In this document: positions 26,582-34,732 of the stretch, piece by piece
How the letters are laid out: the number at the start of each line of letters is the position of its first letter
How positions within the stretch are numbered: position 1 is the stretch's first letter
Assembly (NCBI RefSeq): GCF_004854025.1
Contig: NZ_STGM01000001.1
Coordinates: 434,001 to 498,000 of the forward strand
Origin: Microbacterium hydrothermale
GTDB lineage: Bacteria > Actinomycetota > Actinomycetes > Actinomycetales > Microbacteriaceae
Direction: 5' to 3'
Length of the DNA stretch: 64,000 nucleotides
Position numbers and translations under genes: made by a program
Notes under the pieces: generated by a model
Database searches by the model: none
What the model was told of the DNA's origin: nothing
The model's input: the letters and a program-made list of their open reading frames with translations, nothing else

Positions 26582-27252
26582 GGCGTCACGCTCAGCCGGT
26601 ATCCGAGGCCGCGGACGGTGTGGATCAACCGGGGTCCGTGCTGCTCCATCTTGCGGCGCAGGGCGCTGAGGTGCACCTCGACGAGGTTGGGGTCGTAGTC
26701 CTCGTACCCCCACACCTGGGTGAGGATCTGCGCCTTCGACAGCGTACGTCCGCGGCTCTCCGCGAAGAGCTGGAGCAGGCGGAACTCGGTGGCCGTCAGA
26801 TCCAGCGACGCTCCCGCGCGGTGGGCGGTCGCGGCATCCGGGTCGACGAGGAGGTCGCCGATCGCGAGGGTCTGCGGAAGGCGCCCGCGCCGGCGCAGCA
26901 CCACCCCGGCCCGCGCGACGAGCTCCGCCATGGTGAAGGGTTTGACGACGTAGTCGTCGGCGCCCTCGGCGAAGCCGCGCAGGCGGTCGTCGACCTCGTC
27001 GCGCGCCGTCAGCATGATCACCGGGATGTCGCCCGTCGCCCGCACGAGGGGGAGCAGACGGATGCCACTGGGCCCGGGCATCATCCAGTCCAGGATCACG
27101 AGGTCGGGGCGGAACCGCTCGAGGCGGGCGCTCAGATCGCTCCCGTCGGGAGCGGCCTCGGTCACGAAGCCCTCGGAGCGCAGCGCGGTCTGGACGGACA
27201 CGCGGATCGTCTCGTCGTCGTCGAGGACGAGCACGCGGGCGGGAGCGGACAT
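26578..27252 (-). CDS. OmpR/PhoB-family response regulator
   Basis: A 224-residue regulator with acidic pocket Asp11-Asp12, phospho-acceptor Asp55 in VILDWMMPG, Thr/Lys of the receiver (MLTARD, VKPF), and a C-terminal winged helix (TATEFRLLQLFAESRGRTLSKAQIL...VHLSALRRKM). It is first gene of the two-component operon. The divergent Pro-rich protein gene with direct repeats in its promoter is the obvious local target. Confidence 0.96.
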   Translation of the reverse strand: MSAPARVLVLDDDETIRVSVQTALRSEGFVTEAAPDGSDLSARLERFRPDLVILDWMMPGPSGIRLLPLVRATGDIPVIMLTARDEVDDRLRGFAEGADDYVVKPFTMAELVARAGVVLRRRGRLPQTLAIGDLLVDPDAATAHRAGASLDLTATEFRLLQLFAESRGRTLSKAQILTQVWGYEDYDPNLVEVHLSALRRKMEQHGPRLIHTVRGLGYRLSVTP

Positions 27253-27322
27253 CCGAACGACGTTAGGGCCACCCCCTGAACGCGGGATATGGCTTGCGTA
27301 TGCGCTCGCCCGTCGGCGACCG

Positions 27323-27340
27323 GCTTCAGGTTCGCTTCAG
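27323..27340 (+). promoter_or_regulatory. Direct-repeat site for the response regulator
   Basis: GCTTCAG at 27323-27329 is repeated at 27334-27340, an 11-base period, which is the arrangement bound by OmpR/PhoB-family dimers. It lies between the two divergent genes, nearer the Pro-rich protein gene. Confidence 0.55.
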
Positions 27341-27398
27341 TCCCGGCTCGAAGTCTGGTCTCAGGAGCCGGTGAACGCCACCGGCACAGGAGGAGATC

Positions 27399-27983
27399 AT
27401 GAACGACGACGACAACCCCACGCAGCCGCTGCCGCGTCTGGACGACACCGCCGAGCCGCGCCGACGCAGCTGGCGCCGGCCCGCCCTCATCGCGGGTGCG
27501 GTCATCGTGGCCGCCGGCCTCACCGGAGGAAGCGCCGCCCTGGCCGCGCAGACCGGCGGAGGGGCGACCCTCGCGTCGGCGACCTCGGCCCCGAGCGCCG
27601 ACGGAGGCTCGACCGGTCCCGGCAGCGCCCCGACGCCCGGATCGACGCCCAGCGGCGCACCCGCCGACGGCACGGCCCCCACGCCCGGGACCGTCCCGAG
27701 CCCCGCCCCGACCGACGGCACCGCTCCGGCCGCGCCCGGTGGAGGCGCGGGACCCGCCGAGTGCGGACCCGGCGGTGCCGGTCCCGCGGGCCCCGGTGCG
27801 GGAGGCCCGAAGGCCCAGGGGGAGAAGCCCGCTCCGCCGGCTCCGCCGGCGGACGGTTCGGCCCCCACTCCGCCGACCGACGGCAGTGCCCCCACCCCGC
27901 CGGCGCCCCCGGTCGACGGCACCGCGCCCACGCCGCCCGCGGACGGTTCGGCCCCCACCCCGCCGGCCCAGCCCGGCAGCTGA
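27399..27983 (+). CDS. Membrane-anchored Pro/Ala/Gly-rich repeat protein
   Basis: A 194-residue protein: 28 charged cytoplasmic residues, one helix at about 29-50, then an exported low-complexity region with repeats of the type ADGSAPTPP and DGTAPTP. One Cys stands in GPAECGPGG. AGGAGGAG gives an unusually strong ribosome site. Placed divergently from the two-component regulator, it is probably its target and may be a wall-spanning stalk or part of signal sensing. No enzymatic domain is present. Confidence 0.8.
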   Translation: MNDDDNPTQPLPRLDDTAEPRRRSWRRPALIAGAVIVAAGLTGGSAALAAQTGGGATLASATSAPSADGGSTGPGSAPTPGSTPSGAPADGTAPTPGTVPSPAPTDGTAPAAPGGGAGPAECGPGGAGPAGPGAGGPKAQGEKPAPPAPPADGSAPTPPTDGSAPTPPAPPVDGTAPTPPADGSAPTPPAQPGS

Positions 27984-28063
27984 GCCGTCGCCGACCGCGC
28001 TGACCGACGCGCCCACGCCCTCGCGTGCAGCGCGCGGTCAGCGCGGTGCGGCACGATCGTGTG

Positions 28064-28945
28064 GTGGCCAAGACTCGCAAGCGGCGCCCCTCCGCGGCCC
28101 GCGCCCGCGTGCTCCGCCGCCGCCGGATCGTCGCGGGCGTCACCGCCGCCACCCTTGTCGCCCTGATCGTCGCGGCCCTCGTGCCGTTGATCACCCTCAC
28201 GCGCGCGTGGAACGCCGCCTGGAACGCCGAGACACGGCGCGAGGCGGTCGACCTGACCGCGTTCGACGCGGGGTCGCTCATCTCCGACGACGACTTCTAC
28301 GACGGCGACGCCCTCACCGCCGATCAGATCCAGGCGTTCCTCGACGACCAAGTCGGCGCGTGCACCTCGGACACGTGCTTGGCCAACCTGCAGGTGGATC
28401 TCCCCGCCCGCGCACCGATCGTCTCGGATGCCACGGGCCGCACGATCTGCGAGGGCTGGGACGGGGGACGCCTGACCGCCGCCGAGGTGATCGACCGGGT
28501 ACAGCGTGCGTGCGGCATCTCGGCCAAGGTCATCCTGGTCACCCTGCAGAAGGAGCAGAGCCTCGTGGCGGGTCGGACCGCACGCGCCCCGAGTCCCGCG
28601 CAACTGGGCGCCGCGATGGGCGCCCGGTGCCCCGACGACGCCGCGTGCGATGCGGGCGTGGCGGGCTTCGCGGAGCAGGTGGCCCAGGGCGTGACCGATC
28701 TGAAGTCGTACAGCGCCTCGGACTTCATGCGCCAACCCGGCACGCACTACATCGCCTATTCGCCCGACCCCGCCTGCGGGGGGAGCGACGTGACGATCGC
28801 GAACGAGGCCACCGCCGCGCTGTACAACTACACCCCCTATCAGCCCAATCCGGCCGCTCTGGCCGCCCGCTGGGGCGCCGGCGACGCGTGTTCGGCGTAC
28901 GGGAACCGCAACTTCGCGCTGTACTGGGCGCTCTGGTTCGGCTGA
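28064..28945 (+). CDS. Exported hemagglutinin-like protein
   Basis: A 293-residue protein with a basic N-terminus, a helix near 28-50 and an extracellular domain: ISDDDFYDGDALTADQIQAFL, two Cys near 95-105, ACGISAKVILVTLQKEQ, CPDDAACDAGVAGF and ATAALYNYTPYQPNPAALAARW. This order is characteristic of a wall-associated actinobacterial family usually labelled hemagglutinin. The Glu in TLQKEQ may be analogous to a lysozyme-fold catalytic Glu (inference). The start could be GTG 28025, 28061 or 28064; none has a good ribosome site. Confidence 0.8.
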   Translation: MAKTRKRRPSAARARVLRRRRIVAGVTAATLVALIVAALVPLITLTRAWNAAWNAETRREAVDLTAFDAGSLISDDDFYDGDALTADQIQAFLDDQVGACTSDTCLANLQVDLPARAPIVSDATGRTICEGWDGGRLTAAEVIDRVQRACGISAKVILVTLQKEQSLVAGRTARAPSPAQLGAAMGARCPDDAACDAGVAGFAEQVAQGVTDLKSYSASDFMRQPGTHYIAYSPDPACGGSDVTIANEATAALYNYTPYQPNPAALAARWGAGDACSAYGNRNFALYWALWFG

Positions 28946-28961
28946 GCCGCACTGTCGGCGG

Positions 28962-29000
28962 AATCACAGTGTTGTGATTTCGTTATGCGCGGGCGATAAT
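28962..29000 (+). promoter_or_regulatory. Promoter with overlapping palindrome before the DUF3145 gene
   Basis: TTGTGA (28972-28977) and GATAAT (28995-29000) with a 17-base spacer form a good sigma-A type promoter. AATCACA/TGTGATT, arms of seven around GTGT (28962-28979), overlap the -35 element and could be a repressor site; the orientation is opposite to the CRP consensus. Confidence 0.65.
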
Positions 29001-29074
29001 TGCCGGGACAACCGAACAGCCGCCGTGCTCCATCACAGGTCGTAGGGGAAGACGTACCTGACGAAGGAGAGACC

Positions 29075-29578
29075 ATGGCGATCACGTCTTCGCGCGGAGT
29101 GATCCTGATCCACTCCGCGCCCCGCGCGTTGTGCCCCCACCTGGAGTGGGCGGTGGGACGCGCTCTCGGCCGTGCCGTCAACTTCGACTGGGCCGACCAG
29201 CCCGTGCTGATGGGCAGCCGTCGCGCGGAGTTCTACTGGGAGGGTCCCGTCGGCTCCGGTGCGGCCCTCGCGAGCGCCATCCGCGGCTGGGAGCACCTGC
29301 GCTTCGAGGTGAGCGAGGATCCCACCCCTCGCAGCGACGGCGGTCGCTGGATGCACACGCCGGGGCTCGGCATCCACTACGCGCAGACCGACGCGTCGGG
29401 CAACGTCGTCATCGGCGAGGACCGCGTGCGGTACGCGATGGAGGTCGCCGCGGGCGATCCCTTCGAACTGCAGCGCGAACTCGACGTCGCCCTCGGTTCG
29501 GCGTGGGACGAGGAGCTCGAACCGTTCCGTCACGCGGGCGACGATCAGCAGATCGTCTGGCTCCACAAGGTCGGCTGA
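29075..29578 (+). CDS. DUF3145 family protein
   Basis: A 167-residue soluble protein starting MAITSSRGVILIHSAPRALCPHLEWA and ending DQQIVWLHKVG, the signature of DUF3145, an actinobacterial family almost always next to the fab genes. Here it faces fabF across a shared terminator. AAGGAGA precedes the ATG. Function is unknown; synteny suggests a role in fatty-acid synthesis or its control. Confidence 0.93.
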   Translation: MAITSSRGVILIHSAPRALCPHLEWAVGRALGRAVNFDWADQPVLMGSRRAEFYWEGPVGSGAALASAIRGWEHLRFEVSEDPTPRSDGGRWMHTPGLGIHYAQTDASGNVVIGEDRVRYAMEVAAGDPFELQRELDVALGSAWDEELEPFRHAGDDQQIVWLHKVG

Positions 29579-29660
29579 GACCGCCGGGCGGGGAGGCGCC
29601 ACTACCGGAGGCCGGTGTCCGCACCCGGCGCCGGGACCGCGTATCCCCGCTCGGACGAAA

Positions 29661-29716
29661 GAGAACGCCCCATGGCATCCCCGATCGCAGTCGGAGGGAT
29701 GCCAGGGGGCGTTCTC
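29661..29716. terminator. Bidirectional terminator between DUF3145 gene and fabF
   Basis: GAGAACGCCCC and GGCATCCC on the left pair with GGGATGCC and GGGGCGTTCTC on the right, interrupted by a small bulge, giving about 19 pairs. The inner arms are an inverted GGCATCC/GGATGCC pair. Confidence 0.8.
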
Positions 29717-29722
29717 GTCGGA

Positions 29723-30961
29723 TCAGACCGACGCGATCGCGACGACGGCGTTGTGCCCGCCGAAGCCGAACGAGTTGCTGATCGCGAGCTGGTCGCCGGC
29801 CCCGAGCTCGACGGGCGAGCCGGAGAGGGCGAAAGGGACCTCGGGATCCTGCTCGGTGAGGTTGATCGTGGGCGGAGCCACGCGGTTCTGCAGCGCGAGG
29901 ACGGTGAAGATCGCCTCGAGGGCGCCCGTGCCGCCGAGAAGGTGACCGGTGGAGGCCTTCGTCGCCGAGACCGGGATCTCGTCGACGCGGTCGCCGAACA
30001 CCGCGCGCAGCGCCTTGTATTCGTTCGGGTCGCCGACCGGGGTCGAGGTCGCGTGCGCGTTGATGTGCGTGACGTCGTCGACCGACGCTCCGGCCATCTC
30101 CAGCGCCAGGTGGACCGCACGGGCGGCACCCTGACCCTCGGGGTCGTTGGCGGTGATGTGGTACGAGTCGGCGGTGACGCCGCCGCCCACGATCGAGGCG
30201 TAGATCTTGGCACCGCGCGCCTTGGCGTGCTCCTCGGTCTCGAGGATCAGAACGCCCGCCCCCTCGCCCATGACGAAGCCGTCACGGTCGATGCTCGCGG
30301 GGCGCGAGGCGGTCTCGGGGGAGTCGTTGCGCTTGGACAGCGCCTGCATCGACGCGAAGGAGGCGATCGTGATCGGGTGGATCGCCGACTCGGTGCCGCC
30401 GGCGATCACGACGTCGGCCAGGCCGTCGCGGATGTGCTGCACCGCGTTGACGATCGACTCGGTGCTGGACGCGCACGCGGAGGCGACCGTGCGGGCGAAG
30501 GCGCGCGCGTTGAAGTGGAGGGAGAGATTGCCGGCCGCCGCGTTGGGCATGAGCATGGGGACCGTCATCGGCATGACGCGACGCGGGCCCTTCTCGCGGA
30601 GGGTGTCCCAGGCGTCGAGCAGCGTCCAGACGCCGCCGATCCCGGTGGCGAAGTCGACGCCGAGGCGGTCGGGGTCGATGTCGGGGCTGCCGGCGTCCTC
30701 CCAGGCCTCCTTCGCCGCGACCATCGCGAGCTGGGAGGAGGGGTCGAGGCGCTTGGCGACGGGTCGCTCGAGCACGGTCTCGGGACGCACGAGCGCCTCG
30801 GCGGCGAACGTGACGGGCAGGTTGTACTGCTCGACCCACTCGTGCTCGAGGGAACGGGCGCCGGAGGTGCCGGCGAGCAGGGCGGACCAGCTCTCGGGCG
30901 CCGTTCCGCCGATGGGCGAGGTGGCTCCGATGCCGGTGACGACGATGCGGGGTGTGCTCAT
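29723..30961 (-). CDS. fabF: Beta-ketoacyl-ACP synthase II
   Basis: A 412-residue elongating condensing enzyme of type II fatty acid synthesis. It joins malonyl-ACP to acyl-ACP. The catalytic triad is visible: Cys163 in SACASSTES, His in INAHATSTPVGD and His in KASTGHLLGGTG. The gene follows acpP, separated by a strong hairpin. AAGGA precedes the ATG. It is the last gene of the fasR-fabD-fabH-acpP-fabF set. Confidence 0.97.
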   Translation of the reverse strand: MSTPRIVVTGIGATSPIGGTAPESWSALLAGTSGARSLEHEWVEQYNLPVTFAAEALVRPETVLERPVAKRLDPSSQLAMVAAKEAWEDAGSPDIDPDRLGVDFATGIGGVWTLLDAWDTLREKGPRRVMPMTVPMLMPNAAAGNLSLHFNARAFARTVASACASSTESIVNAVQHIRDGLADVVIAGGTESAIHPITIASFASMQALSKRNDSPETASRPASIDRDGFVMGEGAGVLILETEEHAKARGAKIYASIVGGGVTADSYHITANDPEGQGAARAVHLALEMAGASVDDVTHINAHATSTPVGDPNEYKALRAVFGDRVDEIPVSATKASTGHLLGGTGALEAIFTVLALQNRVAPPTINLTEQDPEVPFALSGSPVELGAGDQLAISNSFGFGGHNAVVAIASV

Positions 30962-30997
30962 GAGCGAGGAATCCTTGGTGCGGACGACAGGTCGTGA

Positions 30998-31023
30998 CCG
31001 GTGGGGGCCGGAGCCCCCACCGG
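30998..31023 (-). terminator. Intercistronic hairpin between acpP and fabF
   Basis: A perfect 11-bp stem, CCGGTGGGGGC/GCCCCCACCGG, has a four-base loop. It lies seven bases past the acpP stop. No U-run follows, so it may act as a partial terminator or an mRNA-stabilising structure that raises acpP expression over fabF. Confidence 0.65.
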
Positions 31024-31029
31024 GAGGTG

Positions 31030-31278
31030 TCAGGACTGGTTCGACGTGATGAACGTCACGGCGTCGCCGACGGTCTTGAGGTTCTTGACCTCGTCGTCGG
31101 GGATGGTGACGCCGAACTTCTCCTCGGCGTTGACGACGATCGTCATCATCGAGATGGAGTCGATGTCGAGGTCATCGGTGAACGACTTCTCGAGGGCGAC
31201 CTCGTCGGCCGAGATCCCGGTCTCGTCGGTGATGAGCTCGGCAAGGCCGGCGAGAACCTCGTCATTGGTGAATGCCAT
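31030..31278 (-). CDS. acpP: Acyl carrier protein
   Basis: An 82-residue acidic helical carrier with phosphopantetheine-attachment Ser41 in DLDIDSISMM (DSI in place of the usual DSL). It shuttles growing acyl chains between Fab enzymes. GGAGA lies close before the ATG. Confidence 0.97.
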   Translation of the reverse strand: MAFTNDEVLAGLAELITDETGISADEVALEKSFTDDLDIDSISMMTIVVNAEEKFGVTIPDDEVKNLKTVGDAVTFITSNQS

Positions 31279-31345
31279 GATGTCTCCTGTTTCTTGGGGG
31301 CGGGCCTGACAGGCCCCGATCAGTCTAGGGTTCGGCGTCGCCGCG

Positions 31346-32350
31346 TCAGGGAAGCACGACCACCTGCGCGCCGAACACGAGTCCGGCGCCGAAGCCGATC
31401 TGCAGCGCGAGTCCGCCGCTCAGCTCCGGGTGCTCCTCGAGCAGGCGGTGGGTGGCGAGGGGGATGGATGCCGCGGACGTGTTGCCCGTGGTCTCGATGT
31501 CGCGGCCGATGACCACGGTCTCGGGCAGGCCGAGCTGCTTGGCGAACTCGTCGATGATGCGCATGTTCGCCTGGTGGGGCACGAAGGCCGCGAGGTCGGC
31601 GGGCTCGATGCCGGCGGCCTCGATCGCCTGACGCGCGACCTTGACCATCTCCCACACGGCCCAGCGGAAGACCGTCGGGCCCTCCTGACGGAGGGTGGGC
31701 CACGGCGCCGTGCCGTCGCGGAACTCGTTGAGGGTGGCGTTCATGCCCACGGCGTCGGCCTTGGACCCGTCGGAGCCCCAGACGGTCGGTCCGATGCCGG
31801 GGGTGTCGCTCGGACCGACGACCACGGCGCCCGCGCCGTCGCCGAGGAGGAACGAGATGCTGCGGTCGGTGGGGTCGACGATGTCGCTGAGCTTCTCGGC
31901 GCCCACCACGACGACGTGCGTCGCCAGGCCCGCCCGCACGAGGGCGTCGGCCTGTCCCACGCCGTAGGCGAAGCCGGCGCACGCGGCGTTGACGTCGTAC
32001 GCCGCGGCGGGGTTGGCGCCGATGCGGTCGGCGACGATCGCGGACGCCGAGGGCGTCTGCTTCGGGTTGCTGATGGTGGCGACGATCACGGCGTCGATGT
32101 CGGCGGGGGAGACCCCGGACTTCTCGACGGCCTCGCGCGCGGCTTCGGAGGCCAGGTCGATGGCATCCGTCTCTTTGTTCGCGCGCACGCGCGTGACGAT
32201 GCCGGTGCGCTGGCGGATCCACTCGTCGCTCGAGTCGATCGGGCCGACGAGGTCGTCGTTGGGGACGAAGTTCTCACCGCGGGCGGCGCCGTAGGCGTAG
32301 ATGCGGGTGTGCGCCGCGCCCTGGGTCTGGCGGAGGGTGGGGGTGCTCAT
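31346..32350 (-). CDS. fabH: Beta-ketoacyl-ACP synthase III
   Basis: A 334-residue initiating condensing enzyme that joins an acyl-CoA starter to malonyl-ACP; in Actinobacteria it commonly takes branched starters. Catalytic Cys124 is in NAACAGFAYG, His in VPHQANMRII and Asn in TGNTSAASIP. The ATG overlaps the fabD stop by four bases (ATGA). Confidence 0.97.
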   Translation of the reverse strand: MSTPTLRQTQGAAHTRIYAYGAARGENFVPNDDLVGPIDSSDEWIRQRTGIVTRVRANKETDAIDLASEAAREAVEKSGVSPADIDAVIVATISNPKQTPSASAIVADRIGANPAAAYDVNAACAGFAYGVGQADALVRAGLATHVVVVGAEKLSDIVDPTDRSISFLLGDGAGAVVVGPSDTPGIGPTVWGSDGSKADAVGMNATLNEFRDGTAPWPTLRQEGPTVFRWAVWEMVKVARQAIEAAGIEPADLAAFVPHQANMRIIDEFAKQLGLPETVVIGRDIETTGNTSAASIPLATHRLLEEHPELSGGLALQIGFGAGLVFGAQVVVLP

Positions 32351-33267
32351 GCCTGGTCTTCTTTCAGGAGTGAGACGGCCGCGTCGAGGTCGTCGGGGGT
32401 CTTGACCGCCACGGTCGGGGTGCCGCGCAGGGCGCGCTTGGCGAGCCCGGTGAGGGCCCCGGCGGGCGAGAGTTCGATGATGCCGGTGACGCCGTGCTCG
32501 GCGAACGAGGCCATGCAGCGGTCCCAGCGCACGGGCGATGCCACCTGAGCGACGACGAGGTCGAGGGCGCGGCGGCCGTCGGCGACGACGGAGCCGTCGG
32601 AGTTGGTCCAGAGCGTCAGGCGCGGGTCGGTCGCCTCCACGTCGGCCGCGGCGGCGCGCAAGCTCTCGACGGCGGGCTCCATGAAGCGCGTGTGGAACGC
32701 GCCCGCGACCTGCAGCGGGATGACGCGCGTCCCGCGCGGGGCCTCGGCCGCGAGCTCGGCGAGAGCGGGCAGCTCTCCGGCGGCGACGATCTGCCCACCG
32801 CCGTTGTAGTTGGCCGGGGTGAGCTCGAGGGCGTCGAGGCGCTCGAGCACGGCCTGCTCGTCGCCACCGACGACGGCGCTCATCCCCGTCTGCACGGCGG
32901 CGGCGGCCTCGGCCATCGCGCGGCCGCGCAGTCCCACCAGGCGCAGCGCGTCGTCGTCGCCGAGGACTCCGGATGCCGCCAGCGCGGCGATCTCGCCCAC
33001 GGAGTGTCCCGCGACCCCGCCCACGGGTGCGCCGGCACGCTCGTTCAGGGCGGCCCACGACAGCAGCGACGCCGCCACGATGAGCGGCTGGGCGACCGCG
33101 GTGTCGCGGATGCGGTCGGCATCCCACTCGGTCCCGGCGGCGACGAGGTCGACGCCCGCCTGATCGGAGAAGGCCGCGAGACGCTCGCGCGCCCCGTCGA
33201 GCTCGAGCCACGGAGAGAGGAATCCGGGGGTCTGCGACCCCTGTCCGGGGAAGACGGCGATGATCAC
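32347..33267 (-). CDS. fabD: Malonyl-CoA:ACP transacylase
   Basis: A 306-residue acyltransferase that loads malonyl groups onto AcpP. The nucleophile Ser89 is in GHSVGEIAAL, the oxyanion-hole GQGSQ is at 8-12, Arg is near 114 (GLRGRAM) and the active-site His lies in GAFHTRFM. It starts the fab operon; the 167-base region before it carries two palindromes and presumably the promoter. Confidence 0.96.
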   Translation of the reverse strand: MIIAVFPGQGSQTPGFLSPWLELDGARERLAAFSDQAGVDLVAAGTEWDADRIRDTAVAQPLIVAASLLSWAALNERAGAPVGGVAGHSVGEIAALAASGVLGDDDALRLVGLRGRAMAEAAAAVQTGMSAVVGGDEQAVLERLDALELTPANYNGGGQIVAAGELPALAELAAEAPRGTRVIPLQVAGAFHTRFMEPAVESLRAAAADVEATDPRLTLWTNSDGSVVADGRRALDLVVAQVASPVRWDRCMASFAEHGVTGIIELSPAGALTGLAKRALRGTPTVAVKTPDDLDAAVSLLKEDQA

Positions 33268-33376
33268 CGTCCCATCCTGCCAAGGATCGGGCGCGCGCTT
33301 ATGGAGATATCGGCACAGATATGCGGCGTGTCTTTGTGCGCGCCGTGCATCGGGCCCCCGTCACCCGCCTCACGCG

Positions 33377-33414
33377 GCACGAGTCGTGCGCCGCTTCCCG
33401 TGTGTCTCGGACAC
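33377..33414. promoter_or_regulatory. Two palindromes in the fasR-fabD interval
   Basis: GCACGA-g-TCGTGC (33377-33389) and GTGTC-tcg-GACAC (33402-33414) lie between the fasR stop and the fabD start. In Streptomyces FasR activates the fabD promoter, so one of these may be its site; the first could instead be a weak fasR terminator. Confidence 0.45.
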
Positions 33415-33434
33415 TCGATCCGGGCAAAAGGGTG

Positions 33435-34727
33435 TCAGCGCGCGGGCACCGGACGCCGGCCGGCGAGGCCGCGACGACGCGTGGCATCCGTCCCGATCGA
33501 ACCGAGGATCAGCGCCGTCTGCAGGATCAGCGCCTCGCGCGGGCCGGTGGCATCCCACCCGATCACCTCGGACACGCGCTTGAGGCGGTAGCGCACCGTG
33601 TTCGGGTGCACGTACAGCTCGCGCGCCGTCGCCTCGAGGGAACGCCCGTTGTCAAGGTAGCTCCACAGCGTCGCAACGAGATCCGCGCTGTGCGCCTGCA
33701 GGGGGCGGTACACGCGGTCGACGAGGGTCTGCTTCGCGACCGCGTCTCCGGCCAACGCGCGCTCGGGCAGCAGGTCGTCGGCCTCGACCGGACGCGGAGC
33801 GTGTCGCCAGGCTCGCGCGACGGCGAAGCCGGCCAGCGCCGCCCGCGCACTCTGTCCCGCGTCGACGAGGGCTGGAACGGCGGGGCCGAGCACGAGGTGA
33901 CCCGAGCCGAAACCGGGCTCGAGACGCTTGGCGATCTCGGGGAAGGGCAGCTCGGCGGTGTCGTCGCCGCCGCTGCGGGCGGGGAGGTCGGCACGACCCA
34001 CGACGAGCACGAGACGCGAACCCTGCACGCCGATCAGCACGTCGACGCCGAGCTTGCGGGCCGTGCGTCGCACCTGGTCGACGTCGAGCTGCGGGGGAGT
34101 GGTGCCCACGAGCACCGCGACCTCGCCGTGCCCGTGCCAGCCGAGGGCGGCGATGCGGCTGGGGAGTTCGTCGTCGGCCTCGCCCGTGAGGATCGAGTCG
34201 ACGACGAGCGCTTCGAGGCGGGCGTCCCAGAGCCCGCGGGCCTCGGCCGCGCGGGCGTAGACGTCGGCGGCGGCGAAAGCGACCTCGCGCGAGTACGACA
34301 GCATCGCCTCCCGCACCTTCTCGCTGCGCCCGGCGACCCGCTCCTCCATCACCTCGACGGTGACGCGGACGAGCTGCAGCGTCTGCGTGAGGCTGACGCT
34401 GCGCAGCAGTTCGCGCGGGGCCGCGGCGAAGATGTCGGCCGCGATCGCCGGAGTGGATGCCGGCTCCTCGAACCACTGCAGGAACGAGGTGATGCCGGCC
34501 TGGGCGACCAGCCCCACCGCCGAGCGCCGCGCGGGAGGCATCTCGGCGTACCAGGGGAGCGTCTCTTCGAGGCGCTGGATCGTCGCGGTCGCCAGGTCAC
34601 CGGAGATGCGCCGCAGCCAGGTGAGCGTCTCGGCTTTCTCGGCCGCGGCGTCGGTGCCCGAAGACCGGTCGGACCCGGTCCCGCCCGTGGTGCGGGGGGA
34701 ACCGGGTCCGACGGTGGAATCCGTCAC
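33435..34727 (-). CDS. fasR: PucR/CdaR-type regulator of fatty acid synthesis (FasR-like)
   Basis: A 430-residue protein with a central GGDEF-like CdaR-type region and the C-terminal PucR helix-turn-helix (NGRSLEATARELYVHPNTVRYRLKRV). Position directly before fabD-fabH-acpP-fabF matches FasR of Streptomyces coelicolor, an activator of that operon. GTG 34727 lies six bases from the aceE stop, so aceE read-through may supply some expression. The orthology call rests mainly on synteny and architecture. Confidence 0.87.
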   Translation of the reverse strand: MTDSTVGPGSPRTTGGTGSDRSSGTDAAAEKAETLTWLRRISGDLATATIQRLEETLPWYAEMPPARRSAVGLVAQAGITSFLQWFEEPASTPAIAADIFAAAPRELLRSVSLTQTLQLVRVTVEVMEERVAGRSEKVREAMLSYSREVAFAAADVYARAAEARGLWDARLEALVVDSILTGEADDELPSRIAALGWHGHGEVAVLVGTTPPQLDVDQVRRTARKLGVDVLIGVQGSRLVLVVGRADLPARSGGDDTAELPFPEIAKRLEPGFGSGHLVLGPAVPALVDAGQSARAALAGFAVARAWRHAPRPVEADDLLPERALAGDAVAKQTLVDRVYRPLQAHSADLVATLWSYLDNGRSLEATARELYVHPNTVRYRLKRVSEVIGWDATGPREALILQTALILGSIGTDATRRRGLAGRRPVPAR

Positions 34728-34732
34728 GTGGA

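Noticed and set aside
28962..28979. CRP/GlxR-type site
   Set aside because: The half-sites are in the reverse order (TCACA then TGTGA) with a four-base spacer, unlike TGTGA-n6-TCACA.
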